The position numbers were made by a program, and so were the translations under genes. A stretch of DNA of 64,000 nt from Mikania micrantha. Lineage: Eukaryota > Streptophyta > Magnoliopsida > Asterales > Asteraceae. Under the pieces are notes generated by a model that searched no databases, was not told the origin of the DNA, and saw only the letters and a list, made by a program, of their open reading frames with translations. This document shows positions 28,681 to 37,110 of this stretch, in pieces (the stretch's first letter is position 1; each line of letters opens with the position of its first letter). The DNA lies in contig CM018683.1 in assembly GCA_009363875.1 (NCBI GenBank), positions 39,330,804-39,394,803 of the forward strand, read 5' to 3'.

Positions 28681-29072
28681 TTGAATTCATGAATCATTGG
28701 AAACCTCATAATATCCTATGATAACAAGTGTATGCCTGATTTGAGTTAAAAACTATTTATCCCTTAACTGGTTTTCTAAACTGGATCCCACACTTCAGAC
28801 ATTCTAAGCACTCACCAACAGTCTATAAACTTTGTAAAGTCCGCATATCAGTATATTAGATCATAAAACCAATGTGCTGTCAGTTTATGCATTCAATTTT
28901 GCATTTAAGAGATGATTGGTTAACACATCACTTTCTCAAACAAGAATTTCTCATTTTTTAATTTTTCAAATGTTTTTGGTTTTTCAATTAAACTACTTTT
29001 TCTCCCCCTAAATCCCTAAAACTATAAATCTTTTTGAGTTTTTGAATAAGTGAAGGAAGAATAACAGAAATA

Positions 29073-29334
29073 CTAAGAAGTAAAAATAAAACAAAGGAAA
29101 CTAACTAACCAAAAACAATGAGCATTTGTTTGATTCAGATGAAGGAATGACTTCATCTGTTTGAAAAACATCATTAGCTGATAACAGATATAAAAATCTG
29201 GGTTTGTCAAACGCTTTAGTGTAAAGATCAGCTTTCTGGTTATCGGTGTGAATCTTAACAACATCGATTAATTTCTTTTCAAAACAATCACGTATGAAGT
29301 GATATTTAATGTCGATGTATTTTGTTTTAGAGTG
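29073..29334 (-). pseudogene. E6 RNase H C-terminus
   Basis: Minus-strand frame: HFIRDCFEKKLIDV, IHTDNQKADLFTKAF, DKPRFLYL. These are the last blocks of copia RNase H (E8: HHFIRDCAEKRVIQL, ADIFTKAFD). Separated from the rest by a frameshift at about 29335. Confidence 0.75.
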
Positions 29335-29685
29335 CTAGACAGGATTACAATGGCAGACAATGTTATCAACAAATATAGGAGTGTTAGAAAACTGTAACCC
29401 ATAGTCCCTGAGTTGTTGCTGAATCCAGATGATTTGAGAGCAACAACTAGCAGCTGCAATGTATTCTGCTTCACTTGTTGAAGGAGACATCGATGTCTGC
29501 TTCTTGCACTGCCAGGTAATTAGGCGTTTCCCAAAGAACTGACACCCCGCAGATGTTGACTTGGAATCTCTTTTGCATCCACCATTATCTGAATCACTAT
29601 AAGTAGTTAGATCAAAGTTATCATCATTAGGGTACCATAATCCCAGATCCGGAGTACCCTTCAAATACCGTAAAATCCTCTTCAC
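29335..29685 (-). CDS. E6 RNase H
   Basis: 116 codons: MKRILRYLKGTPDLGLWYP, YSDSDNGGCKRDSKSTSAGC, QTSMSPSTSEAEYIAAASCC, FVDNIVCHCNPV. Typical copia RNase H with the S-D-S-D and SEAEY motifs; the first catalytic Asp is in YSDSD and the Glu in SEAEY. It degrades RNA in the RNA/DNA hybrid during reverse transcription. Confidence 0.85.
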   Translation of the reverse strand: MKRILRYLKGTPDLGLWYPNDDNFDLTTYSDSDNGGCKRDSKSTSAGCQFFGKRLITWQCKKQTSMSPSTSEAEYIAAASCCSQIIWIQQQLRDYGLQFSNTPIFVDNIVCHCNPV

Positions 29686-29709
29686 AGCAATATGATGAGA
29701 AACTCTTGG

Positions 29710-30117
29710 CTATAATTGATAACAAGCACACAGACAAGTAGCAAACATGATGTCTGGACAAGAAGTTGTGAGATACATAAGAGATCCGATCATTCCTAGG
29801 TACAGAGTGGCATCGATTAACTCCCCCTTTTCACCTGGAGTAATCCTGTGATTAACAGCCTGTGGGATACCAGCAGGTTTTGTATCCAACAAACTGAACC
29901 GGCTCAGAATGTCACCAACATATTTGGTCTGATGAATAAAGATCCCTGCCACAGACTGATCCACATGCAATCCCAGAAAAAATTTCATCCCTCCTATGGA
30001 ACTCATCTCAAACTTATCTTTCATAACCTTCTCAAATTCTTTGAACATAACATCATTTGTGGATATAAAGATGATATCATCCACATAAACTTGCACCAAG
30101 AGCAAATCTCCATCCAT
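29710..30117 (-). CDS. E6 reverse transcriptase, palm with YVDD
   Basis: 135 codons: LLLVQVYVDDIIFISTNDVM has the catalytic YVDD; then SSIGGMKFFLGLHVDQSVAG, HQTKYVGDILSRFSL, MIGSLMYLTTSCPDIMFATC. Copia RT. A short interruption (29686-29709) separates it from RNase H. Confidence 0.88.
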   Translation of the reverse strand: MDGDLLLVQVYVDDIIFISTNDVMFKEFEKVMKDKFEMSSIGGMKFFLGLHVDQSVAGIFIHQTKYVGDILSRFSLLDTKPAGIPQAVNHRITPGEKGELIDATLYLGMIGSLMYLTTSCPDIMFATCLCACYQL

Positions 30118-30311
30118 CTTTCTAATGAATAAAGTGTAGTCAATGACACCTCTTCTAAACCCATTGTTTAGATGATGAGTAGACAGTGTCTCGTACCACG
30201 CTCACGGAGCTTGGTGCAATCCATACAAGGCCTTATCTAGTTTGTAGACATGGTCACGATGCAATGGATCTTCAAACCCAGGAGGTTGATTGACATACAC
30301 CATTTCATTAA
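30118..30311 (-). pseudogene. E6 reverse transcriptase, fingers segment (degenerate)
   Basis: The minus strand can be read FLHGVINEMVYVNQPPGFED and HRDHVYKLDKALYGLHQAP, then LFIRKMDG, with frame changes at 30117-30130 and 30311. This is the block before YVDD in every copia RT. Confidence 0.7.
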
Positions 30312-31094
30312 TCACACCGTGAAGAAATGCACTTTTAACATCCATCTGATAAAACTTGAACTTTTTGAAGGATGCATAAGCCAGAAAGATTCTTCAAGAC
30401 AAGCGACCGGTGCAAATACTTCATTGTAGTCAATCCCTTCAATCTGCCTAAAACCTTGCACCACCAGACGTGCTTTGTTGCGTACCAAAACGCCATGATC
30501 ATCTCGTTTGCAGCATAAAGCCCATCTTGTGCTAATAAATTTTGCACCCTTGGGTCTATCAACAAGCTGCCAAACTCCAAGCTTCTTAAACTGCAGCAAC
30601 TCCTCTTGCATGGCATCTACCCAAGATTCTTCTTTCAAAGCCTCAGTAATGGTTATGGGTTCAACTTGGGAGATAAAGCAAGAATGGGCACAAAAGCTTA
30701 CATCTGCAAGATCAAGTATATCAGCAAGACCACCTGAAGATAACTGATTTTTGGTCTTCACTCCATGAGTTGGATTTCCAATAATTTTTTCTTGAGGATG
30801 AATTTTGTTAATTCTGCCAACAGGATGAGCCGGAATCTCAACCTGTGGATCAAGATTGTTTATATTGTGATCCTCAAGAGCATGTACAATGTTATCAACA
30901 TCTGGTTCTTGAACATCTGGATGAGAGTGATTACCATCTGAGTCTGAACTGTCATCATTTGTCTGCACTGGAGCTTGGACTGAAGAAGGTTGCACTGGTT
31001 CATTAGGTGCATTTTGTTCATCATACATCATCTGAATAGAAACATCTTCATCAGAATACATGGGAGGGATGTTGAAAGAGTCAAATAAATCAGA
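30312..31094 (-). CDS. E6 integrase-RT linker and RT N-terminus
   Basis: The frame continues to 31196 but codons above 31094 belong to the E7 LTR. Linker (SFNIPPMYSDEDV, Pro/Ser/Asp-rich), then EPITITEALKEESWVDAMQE, KLGVWQLVDRPKGAKFISTR, NKARLVVQGFRQIEGIDYNE, VFAPVACLE: RT blocks 1-2. The change WALCCKRDD in place of the usual WV.RNK-D marks divergence. Interrupted by E7 at the codon after SD in the linker. Confidence 0.82.
   Translation of the reverse strand, partial: SDLFDSFNIPPMYSDEDVSIQMMYDEQNAPNEPVQPSSVQAPVQTNDDSSDSDGNHSHPDVQEPDVDNIVHALEDHNINNLDPQVEIPAHPVGRINKIHPQEKIIGNPTHGVKTKNQLSSGGLADILDLADVSFCAHSCFISQVEPITITEALKEESWVDAMQEELLQFKKLGVWQLVDRPKGAKFISTRWALCCKRDDHGVLVRNKARLVVQGFRQIEGIDYNEVFAPVACLEESFWLMHPSKSSSFIRWMLKVHFFTV
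31090..31094. other. Target site duplication of E7 (left copy)
   Basis: TCAGA; the right copy is 44060-44064. Confidence 0.95.
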
Positions 31095-32089
31095 TGTAAC
31101 ATCAGTTCTGGAAACGTCACTGGAACAGTGATTTGAATAGTAACGTGAACAGTAAACAGGTACACATTTCAGTTTTAATTCATATGTCATTGTCATAACA
31201 TGTTATCACGCAAGTTCATAACCATTTCAAAAACGAAACTCACAACAATGGTTCATCAGTCAGATAATTATCTGGCATCACAGAACCATCATGTGATTAT
31301 GTGTTAGGATTTTATTACGTATAAACGTATGTGAGGCTTTATTGAACAAAACCATATGGATGTCGTTACGTGAATGCTAAACCGACGGATTATTTGTATA
31401 GGTGACGATCTGTACGAATAAATCTGGAAGTTTAACATTTTGAATGATATTCAATAATTAGAAAACAATATTGAAAGTATAGATATCGACGTGTTCGTAC
31501 GGGTGACGATTCGAACGAATACGCGCGACGACCGTACGATTCGATTTTAAACCGCAAATTAAATATTTCTAAAAATTTAAAATAAATAGAAGATATTTAG
31601 TTAATTTATTAGGAATCACAACCTAAAATAAATTTAAGAATTCTATTTTAAAAACCGGATCGTTTCGTTACGAAAACAACGAGAAAACGACGATTCTATG
31701 CGAAACCGAGCGAAACCGAACGAACCCGGATATTTCCTTATCATTTAATGTGGCATTAAAGCCACACCAAATCCCCCACCAACCAGCCAACACCCCCAAA
31801 TTAGTTCATCTCACTCTCTCTACTCTCTCACTAGAACCTCAACTTCTCTCTAAGCTTTCTCATCCAAATCTTCACGAAATTGAACCATTTTGGTGTCAAA
31901 ACGACCATTACAACACATAGAATCTGAAAGTACAACATATCTAAGAGTTTATCCAGCCAATCCGAGGTAAAAATCGACCTAAAGTTCTGATTTTAGGGTT
32001 TTTAGGACCCCTTGTTCGAACCTGCATAGAACCGGTTAAACACCTTTGTAACCCTTAGGGTCAATACTACAACACCCTAGAATGGTGTA

Positions 32090-32550
32090 GGATCAAGTGG
32101 GATGGAGTTAGATTAGCTGCTTGGTCAAAATCGAATGGCTGCTTTGGGGGCCTTCGAACAGCCGAATGGCCCAACCTAGGCCGCCGTGTGACTAGTTGAT
32201 CAAATGAACATCACCTCATCTTTCGGCGAATGTATTCCGAACGAATGACCATCATTCTGTCGGCCTGAAATCATTCGGTCGGCCATGGCTGCTTCGGTCG
32301 GCCAGCATACTCCTTTCGGCCGATAGTCATTCGAGCTCTCCCATTCGATCGGGCAGTCATTCCCAGGCCAACCCTATTCGATCATGTTGATTTGGAGTAA
32401 CACAATTCGGTCAGGGCCCTCTCCTTCGGCAGTTCCCCCATCGCCCAAGCAAGCTACTTTCGGCCAGTCCTTATTCGGCCAAGCTGATTCGGGGTGACCT
32501 CTCGGCTAAGGAGTTGAGGATTTGGGCCATAGGTCGGCAAAAGGAGCTCG
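32090..32550 (+). repeat. ATTCGGCC/CGAATG motif tract in the E7 5' LTR
   Basis: About twenty TTCGGCC, GAATGNCC, ATTCGG or TTCGAN sites in both orientations, 120 bp downstream of the candidate donor at 31967. Same motif class as the copia elements E4, E6 and E8. The 3' LTR copy is at 40900-41330. Confidence 0.75.
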
Positions 32551-34439
32551 AATACATAACATACATGGGGTATAAGATGGGATGCATGAATGAATCATGT
32601 GGCCGCATGTAGGGGAACTATCATGTGTGTGTGCATGAGAATTTATTAGGGTTTTCTAACCCATGCAACCAACCTAGGATAGGTATTGGGTTAAACATGG
32701 AAGTTATCCATCAAACGTCATTAAAGATAACAAAGAACTAGTAGGGTTTTCTTTTAATAACAAGAGTTTTTAAACCCTATTGTTGCTTAGACATGGATTT
32801 AAACATTGGTGAATCATAAGGATCAAAACGATAACCTAAGGTGTTGGGTGTTGATTTAATTCTTAACACCTAGCCTTAGGAAAATCTTTAAGGACATGTA
32901 ACTAACCTAGACAGTTTACTTAAACTAACAAGGGATGGTTAATCAAAGTATCGAGAAAGAATCAGTGAACAATCCAAACCTGGTAATGGGCCCGAGGTTG
33001 GCCCAATGGGCATAAGATAAGCCCATCATATGTTAAATATCCCTTATTAAATTAATTATATTTTTAATAAAAGAAATGAATTATCAACCCTAGTAAATGA
33101 ATTAAATAACTTACTAAATAAACGTTTAACTTAAAATAAATTAACCTAAAAATGTTTTACATAAAGACTTAAAATGATTTAGTGGGATAAGGGTTTACTA
33201 AAGGGAAATAAGTTAGAGTCGTTAGACGAACTTTTAGAAACACATTAGTATCTAGGACACGTAGTTGCACACCGAGACCAAACCCTAGATACGACGACTA
33301 CTGTATATACTTCTCGTATTCAAATTCTCTTAAAACAACTCAGGTACTGAAGATACTTAGGGCACAAGTAACAAGCGCGCATTTTGTGGTAACTATATAC
33401 AGAGCAACACAGGTGAGTTCATTGCCCCTTTTCTAAACATTTTTGTTTTCAAACGCGGGGCTGAGAAACATGCGTAAACTGTTTTAATTAAATTGTTTAC
33501 TTAAATGCTTTTACTCATTATATACTTTATATATGCTTGTTTATACACCTAAATTCCTTTCTAGGTAAGTTCCAGGCTAAATTAACTATCAAGTTAATTA
33601 AGCAAGTTAATTAAATTACTCTTATGAGTAATACCTAAATTCTTAAACTCTAAATAAACCCTTAGTCCATCGAGTTCAAATTTCAGAATCTAAGACTCAA
33701 AGTGTTATCAAAAGAACCAAAGCCAAAGATCAAATGCAATGAAATCTAATCAAGTGTGTGATCAATAAACTCATGATCCTACTCATGAATCTATAATCAT
33801 TCTGAAATCATGGAATTCTATAGATCAGAAATCAAGTGAATCATGGGAATCATAACCGTGTGTGAATCATTGAAATAATGAAATCATTATGATCTAATGA
33901 AATCATTAAGATCCAAAGTAAGGTGAGTTGTCAGTTGTATGTAAATCGAGACCACGTGTAACACACGGAAAGTCCCTTCACAGTAGTAGACTTCTGTAGT
34001 CAAGCTACATGGGCAATAACTTAAACTATTGAATGAAATCAAGGAAATCAAGAGATCATAAATCAAAGGATATCCTAAAGTCCCGACGCATACAGTAGAC
34101 CAGTAGGTCAAGCTGATATGGGCATAATCATGAAAGTCCCGACGCATACAGGTAGACTCCTTGTGAGTCATGCCTGATATGGGCCACGTGTGAGAGGGTA
34201 CAACTTGGACAACCACCAACAACTAAGTATAATTGATGGAGTCAAATAAGGCCCAATCATCATGTCTTAGTTGTAATTAAATGATTAATTATTAATTTAT
34301 TTAACCATTTAATGTTATCTTTCTACAATCGTTTTTGGGAAATCATGAAGACATGATGAACCCAGAATATCAGAGTATTTCAAGTTGTGGAAATCAAGTC
34401 TTTTACATAGAAGTGGGTGTAGGTAAGAATGCTTAATTA

Positions 34440-34810
34440 TCATTAAGATAAATGTCCTATGCGGCTTAGTATGTGGTGGGATGGCGTCTGGGCGGGTCGT
34501 AGGCTCGACTCACGGGTATGCCCTATCCATAACCATACCGAGCTGGATGATACAGGTGATGTTAATGAGGTTAAGGTTGTTACCGAAGAGGTTATCAATG
34601 TTATCATGTGTTTCAAACTGTTATACATAGTGCTTTCAATCTCAGATGATCATAAAAGAGAATGGTAGGTAAAATGCTTAATTATCATTAACACCAATGT
34701 CCTATGTGGCTTAGTATGTGGTGGGATGGCGTCTGTGCGGGTCATAGGCTCGACTCAGGGGTATGCCCTATATATAAGCATACCGAGCTGGATGATACAG
34801 GTGATGTTAA
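34440..34810 (+). repeat. Two tandem hairpin modules in the E7 5' LTR
   Basis: Two copies of a block about 243 bp apart: GTCCTATGCGGCTTAGTATG, GGTGGGATGGCGTCTGGGCG, GTCGTAGGCTCGACTC, then a hairpin GGTATG(C)-loop-(G)CATACC with loop CCTATA-ATAA, then ACCGAGCTGGATGATACAGG. The 3' LTR has both at 43230-43610. Loop and stem are shared with E2 and E3 modules. Confidence 0.7.
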
Positions 34811-35270
34811 TGAGGTTAAGGTTTTACCTAAAAGGTTCACAAATATATTTTTCAATAACTAAACTACATGAACTCACCAACCATGTATTGACTTGATCTT
34901 TTTGCATGACTTCTCAGGTGACGAACAGGTCAATTAAGAAGTCATTACTTTTGGACTAGGACTTCGGATAGAAGACTTAGTATTTGTGGACCTGCATTCT
35001 TTTGGAACATCATTATACAATATATTTTGTATATCTTGTGCAGAAACAAGATAGAAAATTTATGATGTTGATGGTAGATTTACTTTGTTAAATTATAAAC
35101 AATGATGTAATTTAACTTTTTAATTCTATTCTATTTAGCATTTCTTATTTATATCATGTGCAATGTAAACAATCTGATCCTTATGATTATCACTCACGAT
35201 TTCGCGCCCCGGGAACCTTCCGCCCGACGGGGACTCCGATCCTACCCCGCCGGCTCGGGGTGTGACATAT

Positions 35271-35283
35271 TGGTATCAGAGCC
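35271..35283 (+). promoter_or_regulatory. E7 primer binding site
   Basis: TGGTATCAGAGCC, three bases after the LTR end; complementary to initiator Met-tRNA. Confidence 0.95.
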
Positions 35284-35435
35284 ATGGTTATAGAGAAATA
35301 TAGGTCACTTAATTAAACGGTTTGGCCTAGACTATAACCTAGGGACCCTGCATGTAGAGAACACATGACTTAAGACTTTACTTGCATACTGTCTTCAGTA
35401 TTCGATCATTGCACTAACCAATAACTTTATTGGTT

Positions 35436-36005
35436 ATGATCAGAATTCTGGCGAGAAGACAGACTCCCTCGTTACCTCCACCACCTCAAGATTTAGCTCC
35501 ACATTCGTCTACACCATCACCGTCTGACTCACCTCCTACAATGCCTCCATTTCCTCCACCATTTATTCCTCCTCCACTCAACCTACCAGCAGGCCCGAGT
35601 ACAACGCCGATTCTGGATCTTACTACTATCGCTTTAGTGACCCTACTAAACAGTCAGATGACCGATCAGATGAAAGAAGCGATACCGGAGATGTTCAACC
35701 GTCTCCGTAATGAGATCAACAATACTGGTAACTCATCTGGAGAAGCCAGTGGTAATACGGGCGGTACCTCTCATTACTCCTACAAGTCCTTTGTAGGATG
35801 TAAATCGCCTAGTTTTAGTGGGTCTGAAGGACCCATTGGATTAATCCAATGGATTGAAAAGATTGAAGCTACTCTGGATCTCTGCAGCTGTCCGGAGCAT
35901 CACAAAGTCCGTTACTCTGCTGGAACATTCAACAAGCGAGCTTTGACTTGGTGGAATGGCCAGATCAATGCTAGGGGAAGAGAAGAAGCGATGTCAATGA
36001 CCTAA
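35436..36005 (+). CDS. gag: E7 Gag, N-terminal part
   Basis: The start is taken at ATG 35436 (MIRILARRQ). E3 has MIRMPPRRQ here, and the family start MPPRRQ is lost in E7 by ATG to ATT. Pro/Ser-rich to about residue 55, then the capsid domain with YSYKSFVGCKSPSFSG, GLIQWIEKIEATLD, CPEHHKVRYSAGTFNKRALT. Stops at TAA 36003, where E3 has Trp. Confidence 0.85.
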   Translation: MIRILARRQTPSLPPPPQDLAPHSSTPSPSDSPPTMPPFPPPFIPPPLNLPAGPSTTPILDLTTIALVTLLNSQMTDQMKEAIPEMFNRLRNEINNTGNSSGEASGNTGGTSHYSYKSFVGCKSPSFSGSEGPIGLIQWIEKIEATLDLCSCPEHHKVRYSAGTFNKRALTWWNGQINARGREEAMSMT

Positions 36006-36290
36006 GAAGACTTTAAGGCTTTACTGAGAACTGAAGTCTGCCCCAAGAACGAGTTGCAGAAACTGGAGGTTGAACTATCCAACGATGTGATGAAGGGGGC
36101 TGATCACATGGGGTATACAACTTGTTATCACGAGTTGGTTGCTTTGGTACCAGACATGGTACCAACTTTGGAGAAAAGAATTGATCGTTATGTAGGAGGA
36201 CTTCCCGCTTGCATTCAGGGATTAGTTGTTTCAGCTAACCCTGCCACTGTCAAGTCTGCAGTGAGATTGTGTGGAAAACTCACTGATTAG
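36006..36290 (+). CDS. gag: E7 Gag, capsid C-terminal part
   Basis: Same frame as the previous fragment, read after the TAA: LQKLEVELSNDVMKGADHMG, YHELVALVPDMVPTLEKRI, RYVGGLPACIQGLVVSANP. The internal ATG is at 36054. Ends at TAG 36288, directly before the knuckle region, which is in the same frame. Confidence 0.85.
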   Translation, partial: EDFKALLRTEVCPKNELQKLEVELSNDVMKGADHMGYTTCYHELVALVPDMVPTLEKRIDRYVGGLPACIQGLVVSANPATVKSAVRLCGKLTD

Positions 36291-36704
36291 ATGGTAGCCC
36301 CTGGAGTTCTGAAAAAAGAGGCTGACACTAGCAAGAACGAAGTCGAGTCATCAAAGAAACCCCACCAACACCAGAAGAAAAAGCAGAAGACTCTGAAAAA
36401 TTACACCATGGCTACTCCACTCAATCAAGTAGCTGTGGCACCTCAAAATGTGCATAAGAAACAGTACATTGGCCCACACCCTCTGTGTAACAAGTGCCAG
36501 TATAATCATGCTGTAAATAATCCCTGTCGTCACTGCACGGGATGTGGAAGAAAGGGACATTGGGTCCATAATTGCAGGATGACTCAAAATCAAGCAGCCA
36601 ACAATGCTGCTTTAACTCTCCCTCCACCCAACAACCAATTTTGCATGACAACAAGATTCTATAGTGGAATAGTTAGACTCCCCTTACATCATAGAAGTAT
36701 CTAA
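36291..36704 (+). CDS. gag: E7 Gag, zinc knuckle region
   Basis: 137 codons: Lys-rich linker (KPHQHQKKKQKTLKN), HPLCNKCQYNHAVNNPC and a full CX2CX4HX4C knuckle CTGCGRKGHWVHNC (about residue 85). Only one complete knuckle, where E2 has two. After NNQFCMTTRFYSG the frame leaves the protein; the expected second knuckle and protease active site are missing. Confidence 0.85.
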   Translation: MVAPGVLKKEADTSKNEVESSKKPHQHQKKKQKTLKNYTMATPLNQVAVAPQNVHKKQYIGPHPLCNKCQYNHAVNNPCRHCTGCGRKGHWVHNCRMTQNQAANNAALTLPPPNNQFCMTTRFYSGIVRLPLHHRSI

Positions 36705-37110
36705 CGGAAAACAGATCACAGTTAGTACAGTATACAGGAATTGCCAATTGACACTTAATGGTCATACATTTGCCATCGATTTGATACCGATGGAATTGGG
36801 TAGTTTCGACATCATTGTTGGAATGGATTGGCTTTCTTCTAATCGAGTGGAAGTCATCTGTTCTGAGAAGTTGCTTCGAGTTCCATTGCCGGATGATTGT
36901 GTATTGGAAGTCAGAGGGGATCAAGTAAAACGAAGTGTCAAAATCATTTCTTGCATAAAGGCGCGTAAGTGCTTACAGAAGCAGTGCATATCTTTCCTGG
37001 CTCATGTGGTGGAAAAGGAGAAAGACAAGAGAAAGATACAAGACATATCGGTAGTGAAAGAGTATCCAGAAGTATTCCCTGAAGACCTACCAGGTTTGCC
37101 ACCTGCGTGA
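36705..37110 (+). pseudogene. E7 protease remnant and linker to RT
   Basis: From 36748: LNGHTFAIDLIPMELGSFDI, IVGMDWLSSNRVEVICSEKL, then YPEVFPEDLPGLPPA and TGA at 37108. The upstream part that should hold D-T/S-G-A is deleted (the gag end joins SNGKQITVSTVYRNCQ in another frame), so there is no protease activity. The TGA fits CGA to TGA at a CpG. Confidence 0.8.

Larger units (their letters stand above)
26993..29072 (-). other. E6 pol-extra ORF interval (candidate intron end)
   Basis: About 2 kb without coding capacity. Contents from the pol side: a pyrimidine/purine block near 29000, four 80-98 bp modules (28350-28680), AT-rich sequence, a CATTCG/CGAATG tract (27070-27320 and 27640-27790), then the splice-like site. 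It is duplicated in E5. The 79- and 88-codon frames here are chance. Confidence 0.65.
23124..31094 (-). mobile_element. E6: copia element, 3' segment (RT to 3' LTR), split by E7
   Basis: The minus strand carries the RT start (31094-30312), RT core, RNase H (to about 29073), an interval of about 2 kb, the extra ORF (26989-23757), PPT and LTR. The 5' segment continues at 44060-45646 on the other side of E7. The join is proven by the TCAGA target duplication and by the codons flanking it, which continue one integrase-RT linker. Confidence 0.85.
31967..34917 (+). promoter_or_regulatory. E7 LTR candidate leader introns 1 and 2
   Basis: Donor CCGAG|GTAAAA at 31966/31967. Acceptor AACAACTCAG ending at 33343. 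Middle exon 33344-33412 (69 nt). Donor ACACAG|GTGAGT at 33412/33413. Acceptor GCATGACTTCTCAG ending at 34917. Introns of 1377 and 1505 nt. The 3' LTR keeps the layout (donor at 40752, exon 42132-42200), though its second donor reads ACACAT|GTGAGT. Confidence 0.55.
31095..35267 (+). repeat. E7 5' LTR (4173 bp)
   Basis: TGTAACATCAG ... GGGGTGTGACA. In order: U3; CT-rich 5' UTR (31809-31860); donor (31967); TTCG tract (32090-32550); AT-rich stretch; 69-nt candidate exon (33344-33412); imperfect 53-bp repeats with CCCGACGCATACAG (34080 and 34137); two hairpin modules (34440-34540 and 34690-34800); acceptor (34917); terminal GC-rich block. No protein-coding ORF is credible. Confidence 0.93.

Noticed and set aside
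34443..34668. Opposed 61- and 69-codon ORFs, present again at 43232-43457
   Set aside because: Repeated only because the two E7 LTRs are copies; they cover the hairpin modules and show no coding conservation in E3.
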